This document shows positions 63,760 to 64,000 of a stretch of DNA of 64,000 nucleotides, one piece after another; position 1 is the first letter of the stretch, and each line of letters starts with the position of its first letter. The translations under genes were made by a program, and so were the position numbers. The notes under the pieces were generated by a model that saw only the letters and a list, made by a program, of their open reading frames with translations, made no database searches and had not been told where the DNA came from. The stretch comes from Tenacibaculum holothuriorum (lineage in GTDB: Bacteria > Bacteroidota > Bacteroidia > Flavobacteriales > Flavobacteriaceae): NCBI RefSeq assembly GCF_002120225.1, contig NZ_LAPZ01000012.1, positions 25,440 through 89,439 on the forward strand, read 5' to 3'.

Positions 63760-63762
63760 ATG

Positions 63763-63835
63763 TGGTGCCTCCAGGAATCGAACCAGGGACACAAGGATTT
63801 TCAGTCCTTTGCTCTACCAACTGAGCTAAGGCACC
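63763..63835 (-). tRNA. tRNA-Phe (GAA), copy 1
   Basis: The 73-base minus-strand gene folds into a full cloverleaf: acceptor GGTGCCT/AGGCACC with discriminator A, D-arm AGCTCAGTTGG, anticodon loop CTGAAAA with GAA for Phe, and T-arm GGTTCGATTCC. CCA is not encoded. It is identical to the copy 61 bases upstream. Confidence 0.96.
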
Positions 63836-63863
63836 ATTGGTGTGCTTTTCGAAAACTTTAAAT

Positions 63864-63891
63864 AAAACTCGCAGCGTTAACCGCGAGTTTT
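63864..63891 (-). terminator. Hairpin between the two tRNA-Phe genes
   Basis: A 9-bp stem AAAACTCGC (63864-63872) / GCGAGTTTT (63883-63891) is followed on the minus strand by TTTTATTT. It may terminate the upstream tRNA-Phe copy, or be a processing structure if the two are co-transcribed. Confidence 0.6.
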
Positions 63892-63896
63892 AGTGG

Positions 63897-63969
63897 TGGT
63901 GCCTCCAGGAATCGAACCAGGGACACAAGGATTTTCAGTCCTTTGCTCTACCAACTGAGCTAAGGCACC
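63897..63969 (-). tRNA. tRNA-Phe (GAA), copy 2
   Basis: Base-for-base identical to the copy at 63763-63835, with the GAA anticodon and no encoded CCA. It is the first of the pair in the direction of transcription and has a likely promoter just upstream. Confidence 0.96.
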
Positions 63970-63991
63970 AGTAGCTTTCGTTAAGCGGATG

Positions 63992-63999
63992 CAAATATA
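63992..63999 (-). promoter_or_regulatory. -7 box upstream of tRNA-Phe copy 2
   Basis: On the minus strand TATATTTG is a full match to TAnnTTTG, 22 bases before the tRNA 5' end. The -33 region is outside the window. Confidence 0.55.
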
Positions 64000-64000
64000 T

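Noticed and set aside
63763..63969. tRNA genes as a phage or island attachment site
   Set aside because: The repeat is a full tRNA duplication, and no integrase or mobile gene is visible in the window.

Overview
This window is AT-rich, densely coded DNA from a member of the Bacteroidota, almost certainly a marine Flavobacteriaceae species. The evidence is the complete gldK-gldL-gldM-gldN gliding/type IX secretion operon, the near absence of Shine-Dalgarno sequences, promoter -7 boxes of the Bacteroidota type TAnnTTTG, and many lipoproteins starting MKK. A genus near Tenacibaculum or Polaribacter is plausible, but that is inference. No insertion sequence, prophage or CRISPR array was seen, and no gene-free stretch exceeds about 265 bases.

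Layout. 1-3096: a partial saccharopine-dehydrogenase-like gene, a DUF423 membrane protein and pckA. 3144-14846: a hydroxyproline/peptide-utilisation region. An AraC regulator diverges from a five-gene plus-strand operon (hydroxyproline deaminase, semialdehyde dehydrogenase, 4-hydroxyproline epimerase, D-amino-acid dehydrogenase, Xaa-Pro aminopeptidase). It faces a minus-strand pair for trans-3-hydroxyproline (dehydratase and pyrroline-2-carboxylate reductase) and an S37 peptidase. 14890-30312: mostly housekeeping (adenine deaminase, YccA-like, ruvC, hemW, aroA, queA, rlmN, polyprenyl synthase), with an LRR protein between ruvC and hemW and an MFS exporter behind what looks like a translated attenuator. 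30387-34772: an operon with a PfpI-like lipoprotein, a beta-lactamase-fold hydrolase, an NTF2-like protein and a catalytically degenerate beta-lactamase-fold protein. 34832-41419: the minus-strand set groES-groEL, secG, a TPR protein, lptE, a sigma-54 activator and miaB. 41565-50870: a membrane protein, topA, an arginase-like protein and gldKLMN. 50950-57344: an FAD enzyme, DUF983, ABC-F, a PLP enzyme, a glucosaminidase-LysM lipoprotein and a vWA protein. 57589-63723: a LytS/LytTR two-component operon, a Spy-like protein and an exported phosphatase/nuclease-fold protein. Two identical tRNA-Phe genes close the window.

How genes work together. The 3-15 kb region can be read as a path from collagen-like peptides to central metabolism. 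Peptidases release proline or hydroxyproline. The trans-4 isomer is epimerised, oxidised, deaminated and oxidised to 2-oxoglutarate. The trans-3 isomer is dehydrated and reduced to proline.

Most interesting region. Between 21294 and 21466, upstream of the MFS gene, lie a 25-codon Arg-rich leader ORF, a leader hairpin, an 8-bp alternative pairing with the terminator's 5' arm, and a strong intrinsic terminator. This is the geometry of ribosome-mediated transcription attenuation. The inducing signal is unknown; an antibiotic is a testable guess.
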